Source: Capniomyces stellatus
Lineage: Eukaryota; Kickxellomycota; Harpellomycetes; Harpellales; Legeriomycetaceae
NCBI GenBank assembly: GCA_001661515.1
Contig: LUVW01000023.1
Span: 480,597 to 544,596, forward strand
DNA: 64,000 bases
Reading direction: 5' to 3'
Numbering within the stretch: the first letter of the stretch is position 1; the number at the start of each line of letters is the position of its first letter. Shown in pieces: positions 48,887-59,280 of this stretch. The position numbers were made by a program, and so were the translations under genes. The notes beneath the pieces were generated by a model, which was given only the letters and a program-made list of their open reading frames with translations, ran no database searches and was not told the DNA's origin.

Positions 48887-50637
48887 TCAGTAGTCCAATG
48901 AGCTTTTTATTGCTTCGGCGCAACGAACAACGTCAGGCAAGTACAGCTGTTCAAAAATCATAGGGAACGGGATGTCCTGTCCGCAAACTCTAGTAGGGGG
49001 GCTCTCGAGTCTTGAGAAGCAGCGGGCAGAAATCTCAGTGATGATATCTGAGGCGATTCCCATTGTGCGTGGAGCCTCGTGAGCAACAATAAGTCTTCCG
49101 GTTTTGTTGACCGAGGCTACAAGAGTCTCGACGTCGTAAGGGGCGATTGTTCTCAAATCTATCAGCTCAATGGACACGCCAGGCATTTGCTTTTCAACCA
49201 GCTGGATGGCGTTTTCGAGGGTGTATATTTGCGATCCATAGCCAACAATTGTCAAGTCTTTTCCTTCCTTCAGGACCTGGGCCTTTGACAGGGGAATCGT
49301 GTAGTCGCCCTCTGGAACAAGCTCGGCTGCTGCTCTGTACAGGGCCTTTGGCTCAAAGAAAATAACTGGGTTCTTGTCGCGGATTGAAGCTAGTAGGAGC
49401 CCTTTGGCCTGGACCGGCGATCTCGGCATAACTACTTTGAGTCCTGGAGTGTGGCAAAAACTGGCTTCTGGCGACTGCGAGTGGTAATGGCCCCCGTGTC
49501 CAACTGCCCCACAAGGCGACCTGAATGTCAATCCCCCCACGTCAAACTCGCCTCCTGATCTGTAGCGGAACTTTGCTGCCTCGTTGACGATCTGATCAAA
49601 TGCTGGGAAAATATAGTCTGCAAACTGGATCTCTGCAATCGCCGTGTGGCCAACCGCTGCCATTCCAATCCCAAACCCTGCAATACCCTGTTCAGTCAAC
49701 GGCGTATTGAAAACTCTATCGCTTCCTGTCATCCATCATCACCCAGAACACATATCATTCAATAAACAATCAAGTACCACACGCAATCTTTTTCTCTTTT
49801 CTTTTATTTTCTTTTCAAATAAATAAATAAACTTTCACAAACCAAATTCTTCTGCCAAGTTCATAGAACACCGGAAAACTCCCCCAAACCCTACATCTTC
49901 CCCAAACACAACTATACCCCAGTTTCAACCAAACAAAATTAAACGTTAAACCAGCTATTATTTATCGTTATGCACTATTCGTCCCATCCAACCAAATACA
50001 CAGCTTCGCCCTCCGTTCACTGTTTATTTTTTAACCACTCAATTACCAGCTTTGTCGTCTGTGCTCAACGCTATCCTCATTGCATCGTTTACAGCTTGGA
50101 ACAGGTTCATTTTTTTTGTGTTGGCTATCAATTAATATATATATATATATATATACCCAAGGCTCAATTACTGTGTCTTGAAAATTCTTTTGTTTTTCAA
50201 AGACAAACCTCAACAATTGGCTTGAAAAAGCAAATATATCAAATTGTACACAAAAGGTTCTTGCAAATGACCGCAATTACAAAAATACGTGCATGGTTAT
50301 GACTATACGTTCATACATTCAGAAAGGCCCAGTTCTTTCAGCTCCTTATCTGCTCTAATATTTGCAACTGTTCGAAGTAATAGTCCGCTGTTTGCTACAC
50401 CGAGCTTCATTCCGTTTATAGGCTCTGCATTCGCGTTAAATATACTGGAATACACCCGATGCTGGGCAGCTTTTGGGCACAGAATCTACAACACCAAGAG
50501 TGAATGACTCAATAATCGATAACCGGGTTTATCTTGCCAAATACCGTTAAATCTCTGTTTACCAACTTTACCTTGGAAACTACTGACGACCTCTTGCCCA
50601 ACCTCGCAGCTTTGATATTGGTGAAGACTGAATTCAT
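48887..50637 (-). CDS. BCKDHB: Branched-chain alpha-keto acid dehydrogenase E1 subunit beta, mitochondrial
   Basis: E1-beta of the BCKDH complex decarboxylates the keto acids of Leu, Ile and Val with thiamine diphosphate. Five exons in transcript order (50637-50572, 50485-50401, 50124-50047, 49911-49843, 49725-48887) join in phase to 378 residues. The first two encode a mitochondrial presequence ([18 protein letters not shown], then HRVYSS). Mature-protein matches include [70 protein letters not shown], the [12 protein letters not shown] motif and [16 protein letters not shown]. These favour BCKDH over pyruvate dehydrogenase E1-beta. The 3' exon was obvious; the four 5' exons are tiny and were found through the splice phase. 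The fourth-exon donor GTTTGT is weak. Confidence 0.92.
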
Positions 50638-52143
50638 CCTTGTTTATCTTTGTTGTTTTTTTCTGGGCTGTTGTCTTTGTTTTCAAAGTAAATATTCTCT
50701 TTGTATATCTTTTTTTTAGTTCTTAGTTTGGTGTATTAAGAAATAGAGGCAAAATATGCTTTAATAATATTGTCTTTGTTAATTTATATAGTTACAAACA
50801 GTGAGGAGTTGATTGTTAGTTGGCAACAAAGAAAGAAAAAAAATACACGCCATCAAGTGACTATAAAACCTGCCTTCAATGATAATCATTGTCATTAGAG
50901 TTTCTACTCTTCTATTTGCTGTTTACTTGCTCTTCGTCTACTTTATGCATGGCTTTGCGTCTATTTGGCTCCAGGATTATTTCAGATACACGCACTAAAC
51001 AAAGACAAATTAGCCGCAAGAATAGCTTTCGTCGAACAATGCGAGTGTTTTAAAAATATCCGGAAAGCTAGCAATTAAATGAAAAGCTAGCAATTAAACG
51101 AAAAGCTAATAACTAAACTAAAAGTCGCTTGGTTTTCAGTTTATTTTGATTGAATTTTATCCACAAGACTCTATTCCTTAACTGTAAACAAACTTGAACA
51201 TTCGAGCCTGAATAGGAAATATGTAAATAGGCGTTTCAAACGGTATTGAACATGAAACAACTGAATATTTAAAGCTTTGTTCTAATTGGCCCTTCTCGAC
51301 TGTTGACTTTAGTTATTACACTTTAATTAATAACTTGTGTATGTTGACATTGAAAAAATAGGCGCAAAAATACCAGCCTGAGCTTCTGAGCTAATCCGAC
51401 TATGTGGATTTATCGGCAATATGTAATGTTCTGCATACCGCCACTAAACAAACGACCATTCATCTCTTTTATTATTCAGATACTCGCACACGCACTCACA
51501 CACACTCCCCCCCCCCCCCCCCNNNNNNNNCCCCCCCCCCCCCCCCCCCATTTACCCAACAGTTGCAAATACCGAAAGTCTCGAACTAGGTATTAAACAT
51601 CTAAGCGATATTTTTTAAGAATCCTATAGCCAATATTCTTCACCACTTTATTGCACAACTTTTTTTTTGAAAAAACAATTAAAACTAAAAGCGTGCAGAT
51701 GCAGGTATAAAAGCCAAAGCCAATCAATATATTCTGGATTTCACATGAACCTGATGGGTCTAAATGACATTTTAAGGATCTTTAACCCATACTTCAGAAC
51801 GCCATCTTTACCATCTTTAGCTTTTTACCAATTTGTTTTTTTTTTACCAAACATTAGCAGTTGGTTTGAATCCCAATGTTTCAAACTTGGAACCTTATTT
51901 TTTTTTTCGCTACTTTTTTGAGTTTCCAGTTTCCAGTTTCCACCAAACGGTTATACTTTCCAAACAAAGCATCTAAATAAAGCTCTGCTTGTGGATGGGA
52001 AATGCGATGATAGAGTGTGAGATTACACAGAGCTATTAATTATCTAAACCAACCCCAAAATCTTTGGTTATAATGTCTGTTTTGTCTAATTCAAGCCTAT
52101 CCTAGGTCCATCTAATTAAACACACTCAAAAAAAAGAGGTAAA
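50638..52143. other. Intergenic region containing an assembly gap
   Basis: A/T-rich DNA with no supported gene. It contains the poly-C/N gap at 51507-51549. The plus frame 51667-51921 is weak and T-tract-driven. Confidence 0.5.
51507..51549. other. Poly-C tract interrupted by 8 N (sequence gap)
   Basis: Sixteen or more C on the left, eight N at 51523-51530, then nineteen C. The true length of this homopolymer is unknown. It is preceded by a CACACTCACA tract. Frames crossing it are artefacts. Confidence 0.97.
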
Positions 52144-52609
52144 ATGCCAAATAGGAAAAATAAATATTTAAAGTTAGTCATAACCGATTCAACAAGCAAA
52201 ACAGCTTTAATGCTGTTGATTAACAAGAATACAAGTTACGTGGTTTCTATTTACTTGTTTATTTATCAATATTTGGTAAATGTCAAGTATAAAAACGCTA
52301 TTCTAAAAGCAATAATCAGGTGGCAGAGATTTAAAGGTGCTAAAACAAAACGGAAAAAAATCTAAACAACGAGTTCTAAAGTCTAGCTATACGCTACAAG
52401 CCCAGAAACTGCCAATAAGGCAAGTCTATATATTTTTTGATATTAAATCCAGTATCTTTATACATAGTCCATCCAATGTACTGCTGCTCTTGAAGGTTTG
52501 TATTTTATTATATTCAAGCTCCGATCCTACTCAAAATAAAAGAAGGGGTAGAATTATATTAGTCAAAAAAAACATCCACCAATATGAAAAAAAAACAGAA
52601 TCTATATGA
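52144..52609 (+). CDS. Possible small basic protein, low confidence
   Basis: A 73-residue ATG frame (MPNRKNKYLKLVITDSTSKT onward, to 52365) overlaps a second frame (52337-52609) reading LKSSYTLQAQKLPIRQVYIF and a Lys-rich end. A splice or frameshift near 52335 would join them into ~155 basic residues. Both are non-repetitive and end 10 bp before the convergent lipoate ligase stop. I recognise nothing and cannot place a convincing intron. Confidence 0.2.
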
Positions 52610-52618
52610 TCCAGACAT

Positions 52619-54760
52619 TTAAATATAGAGGCGGTTTGGTATTATCCAAAATGACATATTAAAATGAGCCAGGTTACCTAGTAGCACCGATTTCAGTAGC
52701 AGCAAAGATTTATTTAACATCAGCTCGTTTTCAGGGCTTTTGGAGTCGGAAACTGCAGATACCAAAGTAATCTTTCCTTTAACAGCAGTTAAATCAACAA
52801 TCTACACGAATAAAGCAAATAGCCGTCAAATGAGTTATACATAAGGGGAAAAAATAAATAGCCACATGGAAAGTTATAATTTGAGTATAGAGTATAGAGT
52901 AAAAGCAATCGTTATTACCATTTCCTTTCCATCAATCTCACCAGAGAATTGGATGCTAAACTCTGGTGTAAGACCATAAAGCCAATCCCAAGTCTACAAA
53001 AAAGTTTGGATTCACAAAAAATTTCTCAAAGCTAGCAAAAACAAAGCAGGTCAACAACGTAGCACAGATAAAAATGAAATCAATATTTTACTTGAAGAGT
53101 CTGTGAGTTGTCGTATACTCCTGGGTAGTTGCGGGCAGAGTTTTCGTCAACAGAAATCACCTAGGCATAGTTAATAACCGATTTATTGCAATTATGTCTT
53201 TTTTGTAGACACTGTTAATTAAACTAACAACCAAGTGACAGATTTGTTGATTTAAACAATATTTATGACTGGTAATTAGCTTACATTTGAAAAGCTGCCA
53301 TATGTTTTTTCAAACTCGTTCATAACAGAGTCACAAAATACCGAATGATCAACTGTCCACGAGTTATCTCTGATATTCTTCACCGAGCTTCTAACACTAC
53401 CCACCCCTTTTGCTGCCGTTATTTGCTTTACAAAACAAAAACAATAAAACCACGTTAATTTATTACTTGAAATAAACCGAAGCTTGTAAGAAATTTCACC
53501 CAACACAACAAAGCACAGATCTGCACAACCAAAAACAACATAAATGTACCTTTACGCTATGTAAACACCCGTTAAGCTTGGAAAAATCTGTATCGATTAG
53601 CATAGTGCCGTGATGGAATGCTTTTTTTCCTATTATCTTGTATGCAGATCCAGAAACCTAAAGCCAATAAAAAAAAGCAAAAACAAAGACAAAAAAAAAA
53701 GCAATAGCAAAGTGAGAATGAGCTATGTAAATAATGAGGGCAGCAAACAAAAGGCATGTCTGTAGAATTAAACAAAATGTACAAATATCCAGTTGGCTAG
53801 ATGACAACACACAATAACGTGTTCGTCAATAGATATACAAATCATAATCCTCCAAGTAAATGGCAGTACAAACCTTAAAGCCGTCCACAGTGATATCGTG
53901 TCTTGAATTTACTTCAGCAGGCACATCCAGCTGCTCCAGTGCTCTGCAAACAAGCTTTGCATTGGTGTCGCGGTCAAAGCTCTCTCTAGGCATAATAACC
54001 GAATAATTCGTATTCCCCATATCATGGTAAACTGCACCACCACCGCTTACCCGCCGCGTTAACCAAATGTCTTTGTCTTTCATCAACCCCAAATTGCACT
54101 CTTTCCACGGATTCTACCCCAATAACATAACATTATAGCTTATCAGCCAAAGCGTTTAAATACACCGCCATAACTTGTGTTTTATGCGCTTCTAGTCATA
54201 TCGAGATGTGCAACTACAAGTACCTGGTTTTTCCCAATCACCACACACGGTCTATTTCGGTATAGAAACAGAACAAAAGAATTCTGTTCAGAGTTTCGCA
54301 GAAGCCTAAAACACAAATAGCAGTGAACAAATCATTTCAAGTTTAAATACAGACGATCACAAACTCCTTATTCCTTTATTTAAACACATTTGTACAGACG
54401 TTGAATTCTTGGTTTTATTTACCATTCCTCAAGAGCTAAATTCAGATACGGATTGCTGCTTTGCGAGGTAACAACTGTCGTTCCGCTAAGCTATTAATCT
54501 CGAGAATATTGTTATTTTTTAAAAATTAGAATTTAGGTGTTTGTATTTTTGATCGCAGTACCTTCTTTTCACACTTTCCCACTCCCTTCGCCTCTATTAC
54601 TCTCTTAGAAAAACACCGAATACATTCATACAGGCGGAAGGAGTGAATCGACTCGATTGATAGTTACCTCGTTGTTGAGACTATACTTTCTCACTGAAGT
54701 TTCCAATCCGCATTTCTTGTTTCGAAAAGCACGAGAAAATGAAAGAAATCTGTAGCTCAT
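52619..54760 (-). CDS. LIPT1: Mitochondrial lipoyltransferase / lipoate-protein ligase
   Basis: The enzyme (LIPT1 in animals, Aim22 in yeast) attaches or transfers lipoyl groups onto E2 subunits and H protein. Nine exons, all phase-consistent, in transcript order: 54760-54668, 54490-54423, 54305-54224, 54113-53874, 53657-53550, 53425-53285, 53160-53092, 52993-52919 and 52801-52619, giving 352 residues. The first exon is an Arg-rich mitochondrial presequence (MSYRFLSFSRAFRNKK). Family motifs: [57 protein letters not shown] (~100), the catalytic Lys region SGSAYKIIGKKAFHHGTML (K~168), and AAKGVGSVRSSV. The C-terminal part (TWDWLYGLTPEFSIQFSGEI) matches the small accessory domain. The last exon could contain one further splice near 52683. 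It lies on the same strand as BCKDHB, ~2 kb upstream. Confidence 0.92.
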
Positions 54761-55099
54761 TACCGCTTGTGCTGACGAGTCGAGTACTGAAAAACTTGAT
54801 TTGATTAAGTAGACTATTTGACAAGAAGTAACTTAAAACACAACTGAGCCTACATTCCAATGTAATCGCAAAAAAAAGTAGGTTTAAAGTCGAAATTAAA
54901 GCTTATTTGGAAAAAAAATAATAATCGACAAATCTCTGAAATAACCCAAAAAATCAACTTGATTGAACAACAGCAAACAGCCAATACAAAACAAGAGTTT
55001 CAAAAATCGCATATCGATATGAAAAAAAGGACAAATTGATCAATTAGAGCTACCAAGGCGCTTGCTCACGAGGAGCGGGGCATTCGAAAGTACCATTAT
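54761..55099. other. Intergenic DNA upstream of lipoate ligase
   Basis: A/T-rich, presumably holding the ligase promoter. No element is recognised. Confidence 0.45.
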
Positions 55100-56222
55100 T
55101 ATTATTTTTTTATTATTTTATTATTATGTGTTCAATAATACAATACTAAAAAAATATTACAAAGCTAGTGGAACACTATTTAAAAAAAAGTGGCTATTTC
55201 AAATGCTATCCTACTCCATGTCGTCCCTCTAGAGACACCGTGCCTTGGCAGCGTTGGTTCAGTGGGACTGGTGATGTACTAACCTCATCGAGTTTTAGTA
55301 ATCGGGTTGCGCAGATTAAAGTCAAGAATGATGCTGTTGCAAGCGTCATCGAGACTGAGCGGTCATACTCTTTCTTTTGGATAGAAGATGCCTTGATTTT
55401 AAGTTCTCCCTCGAGAAGCTCGCCTACCAGCTTATTACGAGCTGAGTTGGGCGTAAGATTAAAGTCCGGTGAATTCTGCGTATGCCTTTGCAAAGTCGAT
55501 AAATCCTATCCATGTTGGTTTTCCTTTGAGTTTTCTTTTCCTTACTAGTTCTTATAATGCGGTGGCTTGCGCTACGCACTCTTCTTTTTGCTCTAAACCC
55601 TGTTTGTTCTTTGGCTAGCATATTGTATTTATTGTCTATCCTGCCGAGTCTAATGGCTACTAGTTTGGCAACTACTTTTAATAAAGTCGCTATTATGGCT
55701 ATTCCTCTGTAGTTGTTTGGGTCTTTCAGGTTCCCCTTTTTCGGGACTGGTACCACTACGCTGGCGTTTAGGATTTCTGGTGCTTTTCCGTTGCTGTTTT
55801 GGCAACGCTGAGAATACATTCGAATATGAAGTTTATTCTCCATATCGCTGTTGTCTTTGGTTTCTTTTTTGAGTTTGACTACTGTCGGTACTCTTTTCTT
55901 TTTCTGGATTGCTTTCCTTGAATTTTTCTCAGTGTTTCATTCGCTGTTGCTTAGTTATCTTGCTCTTTTTACAGATTCGGTTTTTTTGCTTAGTGAGTTC
56001 TTAGTTTTTTCCAGTGTGCTTCCTGTTGGGATTGCACTATTTCCTATGTTTTTTACTGTTATTCCTATTGTTGGTGTTGGTTCTGCGTTCACAGTAACCT
56101 CCATACTATCTTCAGATAAGAAGCTTTCCAATCTGTTTTCTTCCGGATCCACCTGCCCTGCTTCTTCAAACGGTGAATCTATGGCCCCTAATTGGGCCAT
56201 CTTCAGCTCTTGTGCTGATCTA
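55100..56222 (-). mobile_element. Decayed non-LTR (LINE-type) retrotransposon fragment
   Basis: On the minus strand, 55843-55600 encodes a reverse-transcriptase segment: NASVVVPVPKKGNLKDPNNY, then RGIAIIATLLKVVAKL and MLAKEQTGFR, the classical LINE fingers region. Upstream, 56200-55955 gives ELKMAQLGAIDSPFEEAGQV-type linker sequence. Downstream the frame breaks repeatedly (frameshifts around 55560 and 55490), the expected YADD catalytic motif is absent, and no endonuclease domain is seen. The 3' end on this strand runs into a (TAA)n-like A-rich tail at 55098-55140. The element is 5' truncated and internally shifted, so it should be inactive. Confidence 0.8.
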
Positions 56223-56585
56223 GCCAGTTTTCTCCACTATTATATCTGCAATTATTGCTACTATGAACTTCATTATACTAACATTAAATAATACCAAAAC
56301 AGACTAATTTATAATCTCGTTTTTATTGAAAAGTCAGAATATCATTAAATTCAACACTAGTAAACAAAAATAATGCTTCAACCGTTGTATCCTAAACATC
56401 TTTAACATCCTAAATATCCTAAATAAAAATCATAATAAACTGCTCTGAACTTGAGCTCGAGTCTTGGTTGCACCGTTACTCCTTGAGCACCATAGACCAT
56501 CTACATACATCGCACTGTCCAAATCCGACTGTAACCGGTGCCAATAAACAGTCTGGATACACGTGCTAGTTAAACAGGCTGATCC

Positions 56586-56708
56586 TTAGATGAATCCCCA
56601 CAAGCGCAAGTAGTAGTGTCTGAACATCATGGTTTGGGCTTCGGCTCCGGATGAAAGCGCAATCACGGCAACGGTGGCGACTAGAACGATTTTGGTTGAT
56701 GTTTGCAT
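56586..56708 (-). CDS. Small secreted peptide, 40 residues
   Basis: Below usual ORF length cutoffs. The frame reads MQTSTKIVLVATVAVIALSS, then GAEA and a 16-residue mature tail QTMMFRHYYLRLWGFI. The first 24 residues form an excellent signal peptide with an Ala-x-Ala site. GC content (~50%) is far above the neighbouring intergenic DNA, which supports real coding sequence. The tail may instead continue through an intron into a longer protein; no firm donor was seen. Function unknown. It is not an antimicrobial or toxin type I recognise. Confidence 0.5.
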   Translation of the reverse strand: MQTSTKIVLVATVAVIALSSGAEAQTMMFRHYYLRLWGFI

Positions 56709-57856
56709 TTTTGTTGTTGTTTTTGTTGTTGTTTTACTGTTTAAATAATGTTATATTCAAGAATAAATACTTTATTTGTTGGTAAAGAATCTGGGAATTA
56801 AGCACAGAACCCGGTACATTTATACTTTTTTTCCCTCTTTATCTCTGATATTATCACGAATTACAATTACTACTATTCCACCACTATTACACTACTATTA
56901 TGAGTACTGCTATTATGAGTACTACTATTCCATTGCCACCAGCAATACCTCATTATCGCGTGTTACTCCATACTCCATTCTGTATCACCGCGCTTAGCTC
57001 TGCCCTTTCTTTATTCTTTGTATTGCCTTTGCTATACCCCCAAACAATCACAGAAACGACAGCACCAACAAACCGACCTGAAAATAGATGGCGTACTTAG
57101 GTATGACCAGCACTCTATAGCCCACAACAAACCAGCCAGTCTCTTTGTACCTTCTTTCTTGAGCCACCCAAAAATCACAACACCATCAACCTCGCTATTG
57201 ACCACAATAGCCGCTGCATTGCCTTGTGGTTTTTATACATATTCCTCAATAGGCTGGTTGGTTCTGATACTCAATAGCACCAGTGTCTTTGGCTTTTTGA
57301 CAGGTCCAGCTCAGCAATCTGCCAAATAAACAAATACAATAACAGAAACAACTACAGAAAATATTCGTTGCCTACTCTTTACTCCTTGTTTTGTATTTCC
57401 TTTTGCTGTCGTTTACTTTTCTTTTCTTTATCTCCCTTAACTGTCTCTCAACAGCAACTTTATTGAGAGTAGCTGAGATGAATTGGCTAAACATGTAGAT
57501 AGACAAAGCAAACAAAGAGATAGTGCAACATCAAAGTCAATACTTCAATAAACTATCAATAAACCGTCAATAAACTTTCAATAAACTTTCAATAAACATT
57601 TAATAAACTTTCAATAAACCATCAATAGCATAGTCTCCACTTGAATGCCAATAACCTTTGGAACTAAACTAATGCTGTGAATGATGCTGTTTTATTGGCA
57701 ATGGGCACTTTCAATGGAAACACAGAGAAAAGGGAAACTGTATAGTGAACAATAATAAAGACCTAAGCCAATATCTCTAGGCATTGGGTGGGTTGCGAAA
57801 AGTAGTAGGCATAATGTAATAAAGCGTAAATTACAAAATAAAGATGTAAATTAAAA
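56709..57856. other. Region with possible minus-strand exon remnant and 11-bp repeat
   Basis: Around 57330-57120 the minus strand is unusually GC-rich and contains an open stretch reading PQGNAAAIVVNSEVDGVVIF. No start, catalytic motif or consistent splice was found, so no gene is called. At 57541-57630 an imperfect 11-bp unit (TCAATAAACTT) repeats about eight times. Confidence 0.4.
57541..57630. repeat. Imperfect 11-bp tandem repeat (TCAATAAACTT)
   Basis: About eight copies with single-base changes (TCAATAAACTA, TCAATAAACCG, TTAATAAACTT). Many copies contain AATAAA, the poly(A) signal hexamer, in the region after the 2OG-Fe(II) oxygenase gene, which is on the minus strand. Confidence 0.8.
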
Positions 57857-58705
57857 TCAAATCATAGAATTTATTCCTCCGATTGTGTCAACAAACCCTA
57901 CTAGAATAATTCTGGTACCAAAACCAATATCAACTCCTGAATGTTCTAAACGAGCGTCATGGATCAGAGCGTCGCCTTTATTATCGGGACTGTATGTTTT
58001 GTTGAATAACGTAAAATATGTGCCACCCCCAGTGAAGTCATTTGGCGAGCTGAGCAAGATGTTGAAGCTGACCAAGCAGCCATCGCTATGGAGCTTCAAG
58101 CCTCTTTGACCCAACTCTGAGTATTTTACAATAAATAGGTCGCGGAAACTCAAAAACTCTTGATCAATTCCTGTTACTTGCGATATAATTGGAATAATTT
58201 TGTTTTGTATGGTCGTGTTGACTATGATCTGTACACTGCCTGACAAGCATATTATGGGCAAATCGGTTGTAGGGAAGGACGAGTGTCTGGAGGATAGCCA
58301 GCCATCGGCAGCACTATTCTCGTCAATGTTTCCCAATAGACTTTGCTTTTCAAAGTTCACTCTGGCAGTTTCCTCGGCGTCGTCAATAATGGCTTGGCAT
58401 TCTTTAGGGTCAAGAATATCCTTGACAAGCTTTGGCTCCGAGTTTTTAATTGTCCTTAAGCCCGTGTTGGCGTGATCTGGGTTGTCGGAGAGATTATATA
58501 ACAGCCGCTGTTTATCTACCAGCAGCCTCAGGGCTTTTCCGTTTGGGTGTTCTATGGGATCAGAGTTTGGACTAGAAATAGAATCAAGTAGTTCTATCCG
58601 TTTGTTGAAAAAGGATTCTTTTCTTGATTCCAATTCTTCATTTTCCTCGGCTGTTAGATCGCCAAATAAGCTAAATTCACTTTCTGCTTTGTTTCCCAAG
58701 TCCAT
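57857..58705 (-). CDS. 2-oxoglutarate/Fe(II)-dependent oxygenase (prolyl-4-hydroxylase-like fold)
   Basis: A single-exon frame of 282 residues. The N-terminal ~90 residues are polar and acidic. The C-terminal double-stranded beta-helix domain shows the iron-binding triad H-x-D in LKLHSDGCLVSFNILLS (~207) and the distal His in ARLEHSG (~254), followed ten residues later by the 2-oxoglutarate-binding Arg in GFGTRIILVGF. The GGGTYF segment is typical of the P4Hc family. No signal peptide or targeting sequence is seen, so it is probably cytosolic or nuclear. The substrate is unknown; relatives hydroxylate prolines or other side chains in proteins. The start at 58705 is the first ATG and the region upstream is non-coding. 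Confidence 0.85.
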   Translation of the reverse strand: MDLGNKAESEFSLFGDLTAEENEELESRKESFFNKRIELLDSISSPNSDPIEHPNGKALRLLVDKQRLLYNLSDNPDHANTGLRTIKNSEPKLVKDILDPKECQAIIDDAEETARVNFEKQSLLGNIDENSAADGWLSSRHSSFPTTDLPIICLSGSVQIIVNTTIQNKIIPIISQVTGIDQEFLSFRDLFIVKYSELGQRGLKLHSDGCLVSFNILLSSPNDFTGGGTYFTLFNKTYSPDNKGDALIHDARLEHSGVDIGFGTRIILVGFVDTIGGINSMI

Positions 58706-59280
58706 AATGGCTTATGTGCGACTTTGAGTCATAGTCAGATTCCTGTAAATGAAATCTCGGCTGCGAGATTTGGAGTTTTGGGATTTAGTTAGCAGGATTC
58801 GGAACAATTCAATGATAAAACCTGACTTATATTACTGTCGGGATTGAGGATTTGACTAACCAAGTAAAAATTCGTTGGTCAGCCGATTTTATTGGACCAA
58901 ACCCATATTAGCGAGGTTTTTTTTTCAATAGTTTTCTAATTTTTTTTTTTTACGTAGCATAAAAGTTTGGTGATTGCCAAAATCAATATTTTGCAAATTC
59001 TGAATATATTAGCAATGCGTGTGTTTTTTTTCTCCTTTATGTTTAAGATACAACAGTTTTTTTTCCCTGTTGAAATAAAAGAACCGAAAGTCGAAGGTTG
59101 AAAGTTAGAAGAAAGTAAAACAATTAATATTCGAAAAGAAAAGATAATAAAAAAATGTGCGATCAAGGGAATATTCGGGTTGAAGGCAAGTCGATTTACT
59201 TGGTTTGTTGAAAAGTAATAATGGTAAATGAAAAGCACAATGTGGAATAGAAAAGTAGAGCAACGTGAATCTGGTGATGT
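58706..59280. other. Divergent intergenic region between the oxygenase and CTU2
   Basis: A/T-rich DNA of ~575 bp that should hold both promoters. No element is recognised. Confidence 0.5.

Noticed and set aside
48887..49725. Pyruvate dehydrogenase E1-beta as alternative call
   Set aside because: [28 protein letters not shown] and [12 protein letters not shown] fit the branched-chain enzyme better.
57120..57330. Minus-strand segment resembling the N-terminal strand of Cu/Zn superoxide dismutase
   Set aside because: No HVH-type copper-binding motif or consistent splice follows; similarity is limited to a few Val/Gly residues.
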